Shown here one piece after another: positions 18,878 to 27,082 of a stretch of 64,000 nucleotides of DNA. The position numbers were made by a program, and so were the translations under genes. Origin of the DNA: CAIVAT01 sp037137455 (GTDB lineage Bacteria > Bacteroidota > Bacteroidia > Bacteroidales > FEN-979); the NCBI GenBank assembly GCA_037137455.1, contig JBAXKG010000002.1, positions 1 through 64,000 on the forward strand. The letters run 5' to 3'. How positions within the stretch are numbered: the first letter of the stretch is position 1; every line of letters starts with the position of its first letter. The notes beneath the pieces are model-generated. The model saw only the letters and a program-made list of their open reading frames with translations, was not told the origin of the DNA and made no database searches.

Positions 18878-19699
18878 TTATCGGAAATTTCGTTGGCGCA
18901 GGGCTTCAAAAACTACAACTGCAGCGGAGGTTGACACATTCATCGAGTCGATCTTGCCTTTCATGGGAATTTTGATAAGGTAGTTGGCCCCTTCAAGCCA
19001 GGCAGGGCTCAATCCGGTTGCTTCGGATCCCATGATAATTGCTGCCGGCTTTACTAAATTGGCATCATGATAATAGTGAGTTGCGGTTAACGCGGTTCCG
19101 AACATTGTAATTCCCGCAGAACGTATCCAGCTCATCGCTTCTTCTGAATTAGTTGTAACAACAGGCATTGTAAAAACGCATCCGATACTGGATCGGATCG
19201 CATTAGGGTTATAGATGTCGGTTTGCGGATTGCATATGATTACCGCATCGAGATTGGCTGCGTCAGCGGTGCGAAGTAGCGCTCCGAGATTTCCGGGTTT
19301 TTCAACTGTTTCAAGAACAAGAAGGAGTGGACAGCTACTTAATTGAAGGTCGGCAAAAACAAGTCTTCTTGGTTCTGAAAGGGCAATTAACCCACCACTA
19401 TCCTTGCGATAGGCCATTCGGTTAAAAACGGATAAAGAAACTTCGATGAATTCAACCTGGTTATTTTGCAGGGCAAGGGAGGCAAGCTCCTCTGCGGAAA
19501 ACAATTCCGGGGAATAATAAAGATCAGTGATGTTGAACCCACCTGATACAGCAAGCCGAATTTCGCGCAGCCCTTCGATTACGATCCGGTTTTGTTCTTT
19601 TCGGGCGCGGGGCTTTTCACTGAGCAGAAGTACATTTTTGATCAGCGGGTTTTGAAGGCTTGAAATCATCTTTGTCATACCGGGAGGGTAAACTTTCAT
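18878..19699 (-). CDS. SpoU/TrmH-family RNA 2'-O-methyltransferase
   Basis: The 273-residue protein has an N-terminal substrate-binding domain (about 15-95) and a SpoU knotted methyltransferase domain with the three motifs: ETVEKPGNLGALLRTADAA, IIMGSEATGLS and IPMKGKIDSMNVSTSAAV. It probably methylates a ribose in rRNA (RlmB/TsnR group); the site is unknown. Possible starts are 19699, 19678 and 19669; the last gives MISSLQNPLIKNV, a common family start. Confidence 0.9.
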   Translation of the reverse strand: MKVYPPGMTKMISSLQNPLIKNVLLLSEKPRARKEQNRIVIEGLREIRLAVSGGFNITDLYYSPELFSAEELASLALQNNQVEFIEVSLSVFNRMAYRKDSGGLIALSEPRRLVFADLQLSSCPLLLVLETVEKPGNLGALLRTADAANLDAVIICNPQTDIYNPNAIRSSIGCVFTMPVVTTNSEEAMSWIRSAGITMFGTALTATHYYHDANLVKPAAIIMGSEATGLSPAWLEGANYLIKIPMKGKIDSMNVSTSAAVVVFEALRQRNFR

Positions 19700-19733
19700 A
19701 AATGCCGCATCTAAATTAATTTATTTTTGCTTA

Positions 19734-19767
19734 TTTGTTAAAGAGATAAAAATTATAGATATATTTG
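19734..19767 (+). promoter_or_regulatory. Promoter of the Rrf2 operon
   Basis: TTTG at 19734-19737 and TATATTTG at 19760-19767 are 26 bp apart start to start, which is the expected spacing for Bacteroidota -33 and -7 boxes. The regulator's GTG start follows 25 bp later. Confidence 0.65.
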
Positions 19768-19769
19768 CG

Positions 19770-19787
19770 TATTCAAATACCTGAATA
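19770..19787 (+). promoter_or_regulatory. Candidate Rrf2 operator upstream of the regulator gene
   Basis: A palindrome TATTCA-N6-TGAATA lies immediately after the -7 box, where a bound protein would block transcription. Part of it, ATACCTGAATA (19777-19787), recurs with one change (ATACCTAAATA) at 20218-20228, just before the Fe-S protein gene. The role as the Rrf2 binding site is an inference. Confidence 0.5.
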
Positions 19788-19791
19788 AGTT

Positions 19792-20190
19792 GTGTCAAAA
19801 ATATTCGCCCTTTCAGAAGCCTCTTCCATTGCAATTCACAGTATGGTTTTGATTGCCCGTTCTGTAAAAGGAATAAATGCAGTAAAGATTGCCGAAATTA
19901 CAGGATTTTCAAAGAACCATATTGCAAAAGTCTTGCAAAGGCTCGTAAAAAACGACATGCTTAAATCGGTACGAGGACCTTCAGGAGGATTTTCAATGAA
20001 AATGGACCCTGAAAAAATTAGTTTGCTTGATATTTATCAATCAATAGAGGGCCAGCTTGACATCGGGGAATGTCCATTATCATATGATTTATGCGGATTC
20101 GACCGCTGTCTTATGGGCAACGTGGTAAATAAACTCACTGCTGAATTTAAAAAGTTTCTTAAAGAGCAGACATTACAATCTTATTTGTAA
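19792..20190 (+). CDS. Rrf2-family transcriptional regulator with three cysteines
   Basis: 132 residues from a GTG start. The winged-helix N-terminal half has the Rrf2 pattern VKIAEITGFSKNHIAKVLQRL and RGPSGGFSM. The C-terminal loop holds Cys94, Cys101 and Cys106 (C-x6-C-x4-C), similar to the Fe-S ligands of IscR, NsrR and RsrR. So it probably senses redox, nitric oxide or Fe-S status through a cluster (family knowledge plus inference). The Fe-S protein and cupin genes follow on the same strand, and a palindrome overlaps the promoter region. Confidence 0.9.
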   Translation: MSKIFALSEASSIAIHSMVLIARSVKGINAVKIAEITGFSKNHIAKVLQRLVKNDMLKSVRGPSGGFSMKMDPEKISLLDIYQSIEGQLDIGECPLSYDLCGFDRCLMGNVVNKLTAEFKKFLKEQTLQSYL

Positions 20191-20217
20191 TTTTTTTATC
20201 TCAAAATGGGCAAATAG

Positions 20218-20228
20218 ATACCTAAATA
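20218..20228 (+). promoter_or_regulatory. Second candidate Rrf2 site (ATACCTAAATA)
   Basis: This 11-mer matches the site before the regulator gene in 10 of 11 positions and lies 13 bp before the ATG of the Fe-S protein. It may allow separate control of that gene. Confidence 0.4.
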
Positions 20229-20240
20229 CACCTATGATAT

Positions 20241-21098
20241 ATGAAACGAAAGATTATCAAGATTGATGAAGAAAAATGCAATGGTTGCGGAATATGTATC
20301 CCAAACTGTCATGAAGGCGCCATACAGCTCATCGATGGAAAAGCCAGGCTGATAAGCGATTTGTTTTGTGATGGACTTGGAGCTTGCATCGGTCATTGTC
20401 CGGAGGGGGCCATTGAAATCATCGAGCGAGAAGCAGAGCCCTATGATGAAAGAAAGGTGATGGAAGTCATGGTTCCGAAAGGAAGAAATACCATCCTGGC
20501 CCACCTGGAACATCTTCGGGATCATAACGAAACGAAATTTCTACAGCAAGCAATCGATTATTTAAAGGAAAATAACATTATGATGAGTCCCGAAAAATCA
20601 GAACATCATTCACATGATGAATGCGGATGTCCCGGCTCAATGGTCAGGGATTTCCGTGATGAAGAGGTCAAACAGGAAGCAGCCGCCATTTCGGCAGTGG
20701 TGGCGCCAGGCGCTGCATCAGAACTTCGCCAATGGCCGGTTCAGTTGCATTTGCTCAACCCCCAGGCATCCTATTTTAACAATGCTGATGTTTTATTAGC
20801 CGCCGACTGTGCAGCCTTTGCCATGGGTAATTTCCATTCGCGTTTTCTGAAAGGGAAATCTATTGCCATTGCCTGTCCGAAGCTGGACAGCAACAAAGAA
20901 TCCTACATCCAGAAACTCTCCTCCATGATTGCCGACACGAAGATTAATTCACTCACCGTGGTGATGATGGAAGTGCCATGCTGCGGAGGACTTCTGCATA
21001 TGGCTCAAACGGCCCGAAGCAATGCCGGCCGGAATATTCCTATCAAACAGGCTATTGTGAGCCTTAAAGGAGAAGTGATAGAAGAGGAATGGACGTAA
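20241..21098 (+). CDS. Two-cluster ferredoxin-like protein with a cysteine-bearing C-terminal domain
   Basis: 285 residues. A complete 4Fe-4S motif lies at Cys13-16-19-23, and a second cluster motif of Cys43-49-53-P follows (CDGLGACIGHCPEGAI). A His/Asp-rich stretch EHHSHDECGCPG (Cys128, Cys130) and a C-terminal domain with ACPK (Cys212) and PCCGG (Cys247, Cys248) come after. It is an electron-transfer or cluster-carrying protein of a family often found near Rrf2 regulators and hybrid-cluster proteins in anaerobes (recalled context). Here the partners are Rrf2 and a cupin. The electron donor and acceptor are unknown. Confidence 0.82.
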   Translation: MKRKIIKIDEEKCNGCGICIPNCHEGAIQLIDGKARLISDLFCDGLGACIGHCPEGAIEIIEREAEPYDERKVMEVMVPKGRNTILAHLEHLRDHNETKFLQQAIDYLKENNIMMSPEKSEHHSHDECGCPGSMVRDFRDEEVKQEAAAISAVVAPGAASELRQWPVQLHLLNPQASYFNNADVLLAADCAAFAMGNFHSRFLKGKSIAIACPKLDSNKESYIQKLSSMIADTKINSLTVVMMEVPCCGGLLHMAQTARSNAGRNIPIKQAIVSLKGEVIEEEWT

Positions 21099-21112
21099 AA
21101 AATTCAAAATTT

Positions 21113-21448
21113 ATGGAAAAAAGTATTTTCGAACACTCAAAGGTGTTCCGGTTCCCCGAAAAGGTGGAATATTCATCAGAGGGAATCATTAGTAAACGTG
21201 TTATTGACCGACAGGTTGGAACTGTAACGCTGTTCTCCTTCGATGAGGGACAGCGCCTGAGTACCCATTCTGCTCCTTACGATGCCATGTTGCAGGTTAT
21301 TGAAGGGAAGGCAGAGATAATTATTAATGAAGTTCAGTTTATTTTAACCGCCGGGGAAACCATTATCATGCCTGCAGGAATCCCTCACGCAGTAAATGCA
21401 CTGGAAAAGTTTAAGATGGTGCTAACGATGATAAAGGGACAGACTTAA
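21113..21448 (+). CDS. Small cupin-domain protein
   Basis: 111 residues forming a single cupin barrel: motif 1 resembles SAPYDAMLQVIEGKAEI, with a histidine a few residues before (STHSAPYD), and motif 2 is AGETIIMPAGIPHAV. It can bind a metal or small ligand, but no reaction can be assigned. It completes the Rrf2/Fe-S operon. An alternative ATG at 21089 overlaps the preceding gene by 10 bp and adds eight residues. Confidence 0.85.
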   Translation: MEKSIFEHSKVFRFPEKVEYSSEGIISKRVIDRQVGTVTLFSFDEGQRLSTHSAPYDAMLQVIEGKAEIIINEVQFILTAGETIIMPAGIPHAVNALEKFKMVLTMIKGQT

Positions 21449-21473
21449 AAAGAAAATCTCACCGAACTGCCTC

Positions 21474-21495
21474 GGGGTCAGATCGAATTTGCCCC
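21474..21495 (+). repeat. REP-like short palindromic remnant
   Basis: GGGGTCAGATCG followed by AATTTGCCCC has 4-bp GGGG/CCCC arms around a 14-base centre. It resembles the conserved core of REP elements mobilised by RAYT transposases in other bacteria (from memory). No transposase gene is present. It lies between the convergent cupin and PspC genes. Confidence 0.35.
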
Positions 21496-21521
21496 AAAAC
21501 TCCCATATCCCATAACAGGAT

Positions 21522-21716
21522 TTATAAAACCGGCTCTTCAGGGATGATGATCCAGGCTATGATATAGCCAAGTAAGCCAACCCCACCAACGAAAAAGGAT
21601 ACTGCCCATAAAACGCGGACAAGTACCGGGTCGATATTGAAATATTTTCCCAGGCCTCCGCAAACACCGCCAAGCACGCGGTCGATTTTCGAACGGAATA
21701 ATCTTTTTGTTTCCAT
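21522..21716 (-). CDS. Small PspC-domain membrane protein
   Basis: 64 residues with a single PspC domain: RSKIDRVLGGVCGGLGKYFNID, then a hydrophobic segment of about 28 residues ending in IIPEEP. PspC-type proteins sit in the inner membrane and take part in envelope-stress responses in some bacteria; short stand-alone versions are common in Bacteroidota and their role is unclear. It is monocistronic, and the spacer before EF-G shows no other gene. Confidence 0.88.
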   Translation of the reverse strand: METKRLFRSKIDRVLGGVCGGLGKYFNIDPVLVRVLWAVSFFVGGVGLLGYIIAWIIIPEEPVL

Positions 21717-21870
21717 GAAATTTAATTTGAGGATTAGATAATGTTTTTCTGTTACAAATATGAGAAAAATTTATGAATTCTTGCCCAAATAAAAATGCCG
21801 GGCTTTTTCCGAAAAAGGCCCCGTTATGGAATGGATCGAAGAACCAGATGGCACTGTAAGTGGATAAAGG

Positions 21871-23946
21871 CTATTTTCCTGACTTTTTCTCGTCGGCAAT
21901 TTTTTTCAATATCTCTTCCTGCAGAAGTTTTGGGAGAGGAGTATATTTGAAGAATTCCATTGAATAGTTGGCACGTCCACTGGAAATATTCCGCAACTGG
22001 GTGGCATAGCCAAACATCTCCATCAGGGGGACAAAGGCATTGACCTTTTGCGAACCCTTTCGGTAACGGCGCATCGCTTCAATTTTTCCGCGGCGGCGGT
22101 TCAGATTGCCGACCACATCACCAATATATTCATCAGGTGTGTTTACCTCCACTTTCATCATCGGTTCGAGCAATACAGGATCGGCTTTCATAAAACCTTG
22201 TTTAAAACCTATGGAAGCACAAGTCTGAAAGGCCATGTCGGAGCTATCCACCGGATGAAAACTGCCATCCAGCAGGACCACCTTCACATCGACAACCGGG
22301 TATCCGGCCATCACCCCGCGTTCGAGTGTTTTTATGATCCCTTTGTTGACCGATGGGATGTATTCAGCGGGGATGTTGCCGCCTTTGATTTTTTCAATGA
22401 ATTCATAACCCTTTCCTTCGTTAGGCTCAAGTCGCATCAGCACATGGGCAAACTGGCCCTTGCCTCCGGTTTGCTTTGAGTGTTTGTAATTTGTTTCAAT
22501 TTCGCTGGTGATAGTTTCACGGAATGCCACGGCAGGTTCGCCCACCTCGGCCTCGACTTTGAATTCATGTTTCAGCCTGTCTACAATGATCTCAAGATGC
22601 AATTCTCCCATACCGGCAATTACGGTCTCCTCGGTCTCGTCATCGAAACGGACATTGAAGGAGGGGTCTTCCATTGCAAGTTTATGTAGCGCTTCCCCCA
22701 GCTTTGACTGGTCGGCACGTTTCATAGGATTGATCTTAAGCTCGATCACACTTGGCGGAACGTGGATGGATTCGAGGAGTAAACGATGTTCGTCCTGGCA
22801 CAGGGTATCGCCTGTTTTGGTTACCTTCATGCCGATCAGCGCAACAATATCGCCGGGGCCTGCCTCTGAAATTTCTTCGCGATCTTTGGCATGGATACGA
22901 AAAATGCGACCAACCCTTTCGTGCTTGCCCTTTGTTGCATTATACAATTGCATTCCGCTTCGGAGGGTTCCGGAGAAGATGCGGGTAAAGGTCTGTTGCC
23001 CCACAAATGGATCATGGATAAGTTTGAATGCCAGGGCCGAAAATGGCTCTTTGGGGGAAGGGTGACAAATGCGCAGCTTTTCAGGATCCTCAAGGTCGGT
23101 ACCGGTCACGGCGCCAACGTCGATAGGAGAGGGAAGATAATCGATCACTGCATCCAACAGCATCTGTACCCCTTTGTTTTTATAGGCAGCGCCGCAGAAA
23201 ACCGGTGTGATCAGCAGTTTGAGCGTGGATTCGCGCAAAGCCTTTTTCATTAATTCAGCAGAGACTTCTTTGTCTTCCATGAACGATTCCATGACCTCAT
23301 CGTGGAATTCGGCCAGTTTTTCTACTGCCCAGGCTCGAGCTTCTTCTGTTTTCTGCTTATAATCTTCCGGGATTTCGGTTTCAATCTGTTCCATTTCGAG
23401 GAACATATATGCTTTGCGGGTAATGATATCGATGATTCCTTCAAAATGTTCTTCGGCTCCTATCGGGAGGTGAAAAGGGACCGCGTTGGCATCGAGGTAT
23501 TTATTCATTTGAGCGACCACTGCCGGGAAATCGGCACCGGTACGGTCCATCTTGTTGATAAAGGCAAAGCGGGGCACCCGGTAGCGGTCGGCCTGGTTCC
23601 ATACAGTTTCGCTCTGTGGTTCTACGCCGCCAACCGCACAGAATACGGCAACCATGCCATCGATAACGCGAAGGGAGCGCTCCACCTCAATTGTAAAGTC
23701 AACGTGTCCGGGGGTATCGATAAGGTTGATCTGATGGCCTTTCCAGGAACAGGTAATGGCGGCAGAAGCAATGGTAATCCCACGTTCTTGTTCCTGTTTC
23801 ATGAAGTCCATGGTGGCCTGTCCATCGTGGACTTCTCCCATTTTGCGATTGGTTCCGGTAAAAAAAAGAATTCGTTCGGTAACAGTGGTTTTGCCGGCAT
23901 CGATATGAGCTGCAATTCCGATATTTCTGAGTTTGTTCAATGGCAT
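21871..23946 (-). CDS. fusA: Elongation factor G (canonical)
   Basis: 691 residues. Ribosomal translocase with all GTPase motifs intact: G1 AHIDAGKTT, switch I ERGITI, G3 DTPGHVDF with the catalytic His, and G4 NKMD. Domains II-V follow, with RGYP-like VMAGYPVVDVK and GRANYSMEFFKY near the C-terminus. It is monocistronic here and not in a str operon. A second, divergent paralogue lies at 28969. Confidence 0.96.
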   Translation of the reverse strand: MPLNKLRNIGIAAHIDAGKTTVTERILFFTGTNRKMGEVHDGQATMDFMKQEQERGITIASAAITCSWKGHQINLIDTPGHVDFTIEVERSLRVIDGMVAVFCAVGGVEPQSETVWNQADRYRVPRFAFINKMDRTGADFPAVVAQMNKYLDANAVPFHLPIGAEEHFEGIIDIITRKAYMFLEMEQIETEIPEDYKQKTEEARAWAVEKLAEFHDEVMESFMEDKEVSAELMKKALRESTLKLLITPVFCGAAYKNKGVQMLLDAVIDYLPSPIDVGAVTGTDLEDPEKLRICHPSPKEPFSALAFKLIHDPFVGQQTFTRIFSGTLRSGMQLYNATKGKHERVGRIFRIHAKDREEISEAGPGDIVALIGMKVTKTGDTLCQDEHRLLLESIHVPPSVIELKINPMKRADQSKLGEALHKLAMEDPSFNVRFDDETEETVIAGMGELHLEIIVDRLKHEFKVEAEVGEPAVAFRETITSEIETNYKHSKQTGGKGQFAHVLMRLEPNEGKGYEFIEKIKGGNIPAEYIPSVNKGIIKTLERGVMAGYPVVDVKVVLLDGSFHPVDSSDMAFQTCASIGFKQGFMKADPVLLEPMMKVEVNTPDEYIGDVVGNLNRRRGKIEAMRRYRKGSQKVNAFVPLMEMFGYATQLRNISSGRANYSMEFFKYTPLPKLLQEEILKKIADEKKSGK

Positions 23947-23968
23947 ATCAGCTTATTTTTTTGGGGTG

Positions 23969-23976
23969 CAAAGGTA
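23969..23976 (-). promoter_or_regulatory. -7 box of fusA (TACCTTTG)
   Basis: On the minus strand a perfect TAnnTTTG box lies 23 bp before the EF-G start. No convincing -33 box at the ideal distance. Confidence 0.6.
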
Positions 23977-24011
23977 CGCCAAATTTCTGATATACAGCTA
24001 TGAAACAAATA

Positions 24012-25055
24012 TCATTTTTTAAGTTGCAGCGCTTTGGTGAAATCTGCTATGGAACCAGGCAGGTCTCCGATTGCTTTTTTTGCAAATCCCCGATAATAAT
24101 ATGCATCTCCCAAATTGGGCTGCAGTTGGATTGTTTTTGTGAAATTTTCAATAGCACGGTCAAATTTTTCAATCTTAAGATAAATAATGCCACGGTTCCA
24201 ATAGGCTTCAATCATTCGATCTTCATTAGAAACAGCTTTTCCAAAATCGCTTATTGCACGATTATATTTTTCCAGGTAGGCATTCACACATCCCCGGTTA
24301 TTGTAAGCAGCCGCATGGTCATAAACTTTCGCCAAAAGAAGGTCGTACGATTTGATTGACTGGTTGTTGTCGCCCACAACCCGATATATATATCCCAAGT
24401 ACAATAATAAGGTGCTATCATCTTTCTGATCCAGTTCCCGTGCCTTGAGCAAGTAACTGATGGCCGTTCCATAACGCATCATATTGTAAGAATAACTGCC
24501 ATAATTTACAAAGGCATCGTAAAAAGTTTCATCCTTTGTAGCATAGTTAAACAGGGCCTCGATCAGAAGAGTGTCGGCCGAATGGTGAAGTGCATAGTTA
24601 GTTCCCATCAGGTAGGCGCCAAAGGTGTTTTCCTTGTCATAAGGGGCATTTTCCCAGAATTCCGGTTTTTTCAATTCCGCAATGGGCACCTTCATAGCTT
24701 TGCTATACATGATCAGGATGCTATCGGGAAGGTTAAGTTGCATATATGCAATCCCAAGATAAAGATTACATAGAGATCGGGAAACAGTAGTGTCGGCAAG
24801 TGCGCTCTTAAAATCAGTGATAGATTCACGGTAAGATCGGTGGCGGAGCAGGCTCATGCCCCTGTAAAAATGCACAAATCCCACCGTGCTGCCTTTGGGA
24901 AACAGATCATCCGTGCTACGGTCGGCGATCGAAGTATAATCGGTTCTGTAATCGAAGTGACAAATTTCGCGGAGTTCGAGCGTTTGGGCCCCTGCATTCA
25001 TGTTTAATAAAAACGTGCTGAACAAAATGATCAGCAACCATTGCTTTCTTTTCAT
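24012..25055 (-). CDS. Exported tetratricopeptide-repeat protein
   Basis: From the ATG at 25055 there are 347 residues: a signal peptide (MKRKQWLLIILFSTFLLNMNAGAQ, 24 residues in two runs) and about seven TPR-like helix pairs. The last ones are canonical (AAYNNRGCVNAYLEKYNRAI, AYWNRGIIYLKIEKFDRAI, DAYYYRGFAKKAIGDLPGSI). TPRs mediate protein-protein contacts; no catalytic domain is visible. The frame extends upstream to 25139 but the added residues are hydrophobic without a good start. It is divergent from the potassium channel. Confidence 0.85.
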   Translation of the reverse strand: MKRKQWLLIILFSTFLLNMNAGAQTLELREICHFDYRTDYTSIADRSTDDLFPKGSTVGFVHFYRGMSLLRHRSYRESITDFKSALADTTVSRSLCNLYLGIAYMQLNLPDSILIMYSKAMKVPIAELKKPEFWENAPYDKENTFGAYLMGTNYALHHSADTLLIEALFNYATKDETFYDAFVNYGSYSYNMMRYGTAISYLLKARELDQKDDSTLLLYLGYIYRVVGDNNQSIKSYDLLLAKVYDHAAAYNNRGCVNAYLEKYNRAISDFGKAVSNEDRMIEAYWNRGIIYLKIEKFDRAIENFTKTIQLQPNLGDAYYYRGFAKKAIGDLPGSIADFTKALQLKK

Positions 25056-25181
25056 TTTTTTCGGATTGAAAAAGAAAACCCAAATATATACAATTTTATT
25101 AACCAGTAGTATATTTTTGATTAGCCATATGAATAACATTAAATGAATTAAATGTTTATTTTTACGATAGAATTAAGGAAA

Positions 25182-26027
25182 ATGAATTTTCGGTTTAAAA
25201 CAAGGGAAGTACTCGTTTTTATCTTTGTTTCGTTGGGTATTTATATGGCCTTTATCTTTGGATTTGCCTGGATATATTACATCACCGGAAGCATTGAAAT
25301 GACACCCTATTCCAAAACCATCGGCGATATCCATGCAGATAAAATCAACTTTGAAAAAGCTGTCTATTTCAGCATAGTATCCTTTCACACCATTGGGTTT
25401 GGAGACATCCATCCGATATCACAGCTTGGGCGGCAAATAGTAATGATTCAATCTACTATTTCACTTTTCTTTACCTCAATTTTTTCAGGATTCCTGGTCT
25501 ATTTTGTAATCAAGCGCCCCCAGGATGTCTTTACCACTGAAAAAGTATATATCCGCTTCCGGAAAGGTCAATATTTCTTGTCGCTGCGTCTTGGAAATAA
25601 AGGACGCGACATCATCGACCTCAAAAGTAAATTCGAAGCCTGGACTATTGAAAATAATTCGCGTATCAGGGCATTCAGGATTGAGGAGGATCTGCCCGAC
25701 CTTGAAAAGATCCTTTACTACGATCTTCAACTTGACGATGCGAACAGCCGTAACCTTCGGGAGGCCATCAGGGATGCCCTTACCAACGGGACGTTGCTTC
25801 ATATGAAGTTTTCGTTCATTGGCAACGATATCAAGACCGGCGAACAAGTCGCCTATGCCAAGTATTATGACTCACGCCACCTGCGATTTGGCAAGATGTT
25901 TCTCAATGTTTATTCATGGGATACCAATGGAAGAAGAAAAAATTTTCGTTGGGGTAACTTTGAACGTATCGAAACGATGGAACCGAAGATAGTGGAGGGT
26001 TTTTTTGATCAGAACCGCTTCACATAA
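25182..26027 (+). CDS. KirBac-like inward-rectifier potassium channel
   Basis: 281 residues from the ATG at 25182. Two transmembrane helices flank a pore loop with the selectivity filter TIGFGD (near residue 70). A beta-rich cytoplasmic domain follows (about 115-270) that aligns by eye with prokaryotic inward rectifiers: FLSLRLGNKGRDIIDLKSKF and the C-terminal VAYAKYYDSRHLRFGKMFL. Channels of this group pass K+ and are gated by the cytoplasmic domain. The filter has GFG instead of the more usual GYG. The last 19 bp overlap the convergent msr gene. Confidence 0.82.
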   Translation: MNFRFKTREVLVFIFVSLGIYMAFIFGFAWIYYITGSIEMTPYSKTIGDIHADKINFEKAVYFSIVSFHTIGFGDIHPISQLGRQIVMIQSTISLFFTSIFSGFLVYFVIKRPQDVFTTEKVYIRFRKGQYFLSLRLGNKGRDIIDLKSKFEAWTIENNSRIRAFRIEEDLPDLEKILYYDLQLDDANSRNLREAIRDALTNGTLLHMKFSFIGNDIKTGEQVAYAKYYDSRHLRFGKMFLNVYSWDTNGRRKNFRWGNFERIETMEPKIVEGFFDQNRFT

Positions 26028-26962
26028 CCGTGGCAATAGGGGGTTGTTCCCTTATGGTTATAATAGTCTTGGTGATATTCTTCGGCCTTCCAGAAGGTTT
26101 TTGCAGGAATTAATTCCGTTACTACCTTTAATCCATTGTCTTTAAGTTGTTTGACCAGCTTTTCAATAATTTTTTTTTGTTCATCGTTACGGTAAAACAC
26201 CGCCGAACGATATTGTTCCCCCCAATCAGGTCCCTGGTGGTTCCATTGGGTTGGGTCGTGGGTCTCAAAAAACATTTTAGCCACATTCTCATAAGAGGTC
26301 TGACCGGGGTCAAAGACCACTTCAATGGCTTCGTAATGGCCTGTTTTGCCTGCACAAACTTCTTTGTAGGTCGGATTTTCGGTATTCCCACCTGTGTAAC
26401 CGACTTTTGTCGAGATTACCCCTTTGATTTTTTTCATATAATATTCAACGCCCCAGAAACAGCCTCCTGCAAAAATGGCGGTATCAGTCATTGTTTCTGA
26501 ACCGGCATGAACAAAATCAAGGGAAATGGAATTAACGCAATGGCGGGTGTTTTTGTCTGAAAATCCCTCTCCGGTAAATAGATGTCCAAGGTGCGCCTCG
26601 CAGGCAGCACATATGATTTCAGTACGCGTACCATCGGAATCAGGTATCTGTTTAATGGCTCCGGCGATTTCATCGTCAAAGGCCGGCCATCCGCAATTCG
26701 CATCGAATTTATCGGTGGAGCGGTATAAGGAGGCGCCACATTGTTTACAAATATAGGTACCGGCCATATTGAATTTTTCATATTTACCGGTGAATGGCGC
26801 CTCGGTTCCTTTGTTAACGATCACACGCTCTTCATCCGGAGTTAACTGTTTAAATTTCATATTAGTTGAATTTTTTATTGTCGACTTTTCCCGCACCTGT
26901 GTGCACCCGGCACATGTGAGGAGAGAAAACGCCAGTATAAAGGTAATCTGTTTTACATACAT
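26009..26962 (-). CDS. Fused MsrB-MsrA methionine sulfoxide reductase lipoprotein
   Basis: About 317 residues. The N-terminus is a lipoprotein signal with the lipobox LTCAGC, so the enzyme is probably anchored in the envelope. An MsrB domain follows (CKQCGASL and CAACEAHLGH zinc cysteines, catalytic Cys in RHCVNSISLDF), then an MsrA domain with the catalytic Cys in GGCFWG. It repairs both epimers of oxidised methionine. The order MsrB then MsrA is the reverse of the more common MsrA-MsrB fusion. Starts at 26962 and 26971 are both possible. Confidence 0.92.
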   Translation of the reverse strand: MYVKQITFILAFSLLTCAGCTQVREKSTIKNSTNMKFKQLTPDEERVIVNKGTEAPFTGKYEKFNMAGTYICKQCGASLYRSTDKFDANCGWPAFDDEIAGAIKQIPDSDGTRTEIICAACEAHLGHLFTGEGFSDKNTRHCVNSISLDFVHAGSETMTDTAIFAGGCFWGVEYYMKKIKGVISTKVGYTGGNTENPTYKEVCAGKTGHYEAIEVVFDPGQTSYENVAKMFFETHDPTQWNHQGPDWGEQYRSAVFYRNDEQKKIIEKLVKQLKDNGLKVVTELIPAKTFWKAEEYHQDYYNHKGTTPYCHGYVKRF

Positions 26963-27016
26963 CCATGCCATATTTAGTCTTAATAAAAACGAAAAACCAC
27001 AAATATATTATGAAAG

Positions 27017-27050
27017 AGAAAAAAAAAGACTGCCCAGAAGGCAGCCTTTC
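27017..27050 (-). terminator. Intrinsic terminator
   Basis: On the minus strand GGCTGCC-TTCTG-GGCAGTC (7-bp stem with one G-T pair) is followed by a run of nine T. It lies just after the gene at 27083-27577 and would end its transcript before msr. Confidence 0.8.
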
Positions 27051-27082
27051 ATATAAAAGCAGATGATATTGAATAGTCCCGT

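Noticed and set aside
23302..24003. Long plus-strand frames of up to 233 codons inside the EF-G gene
   Set aside because: They are antisense to the conserved EF-G coding sequence and have no family pattern.
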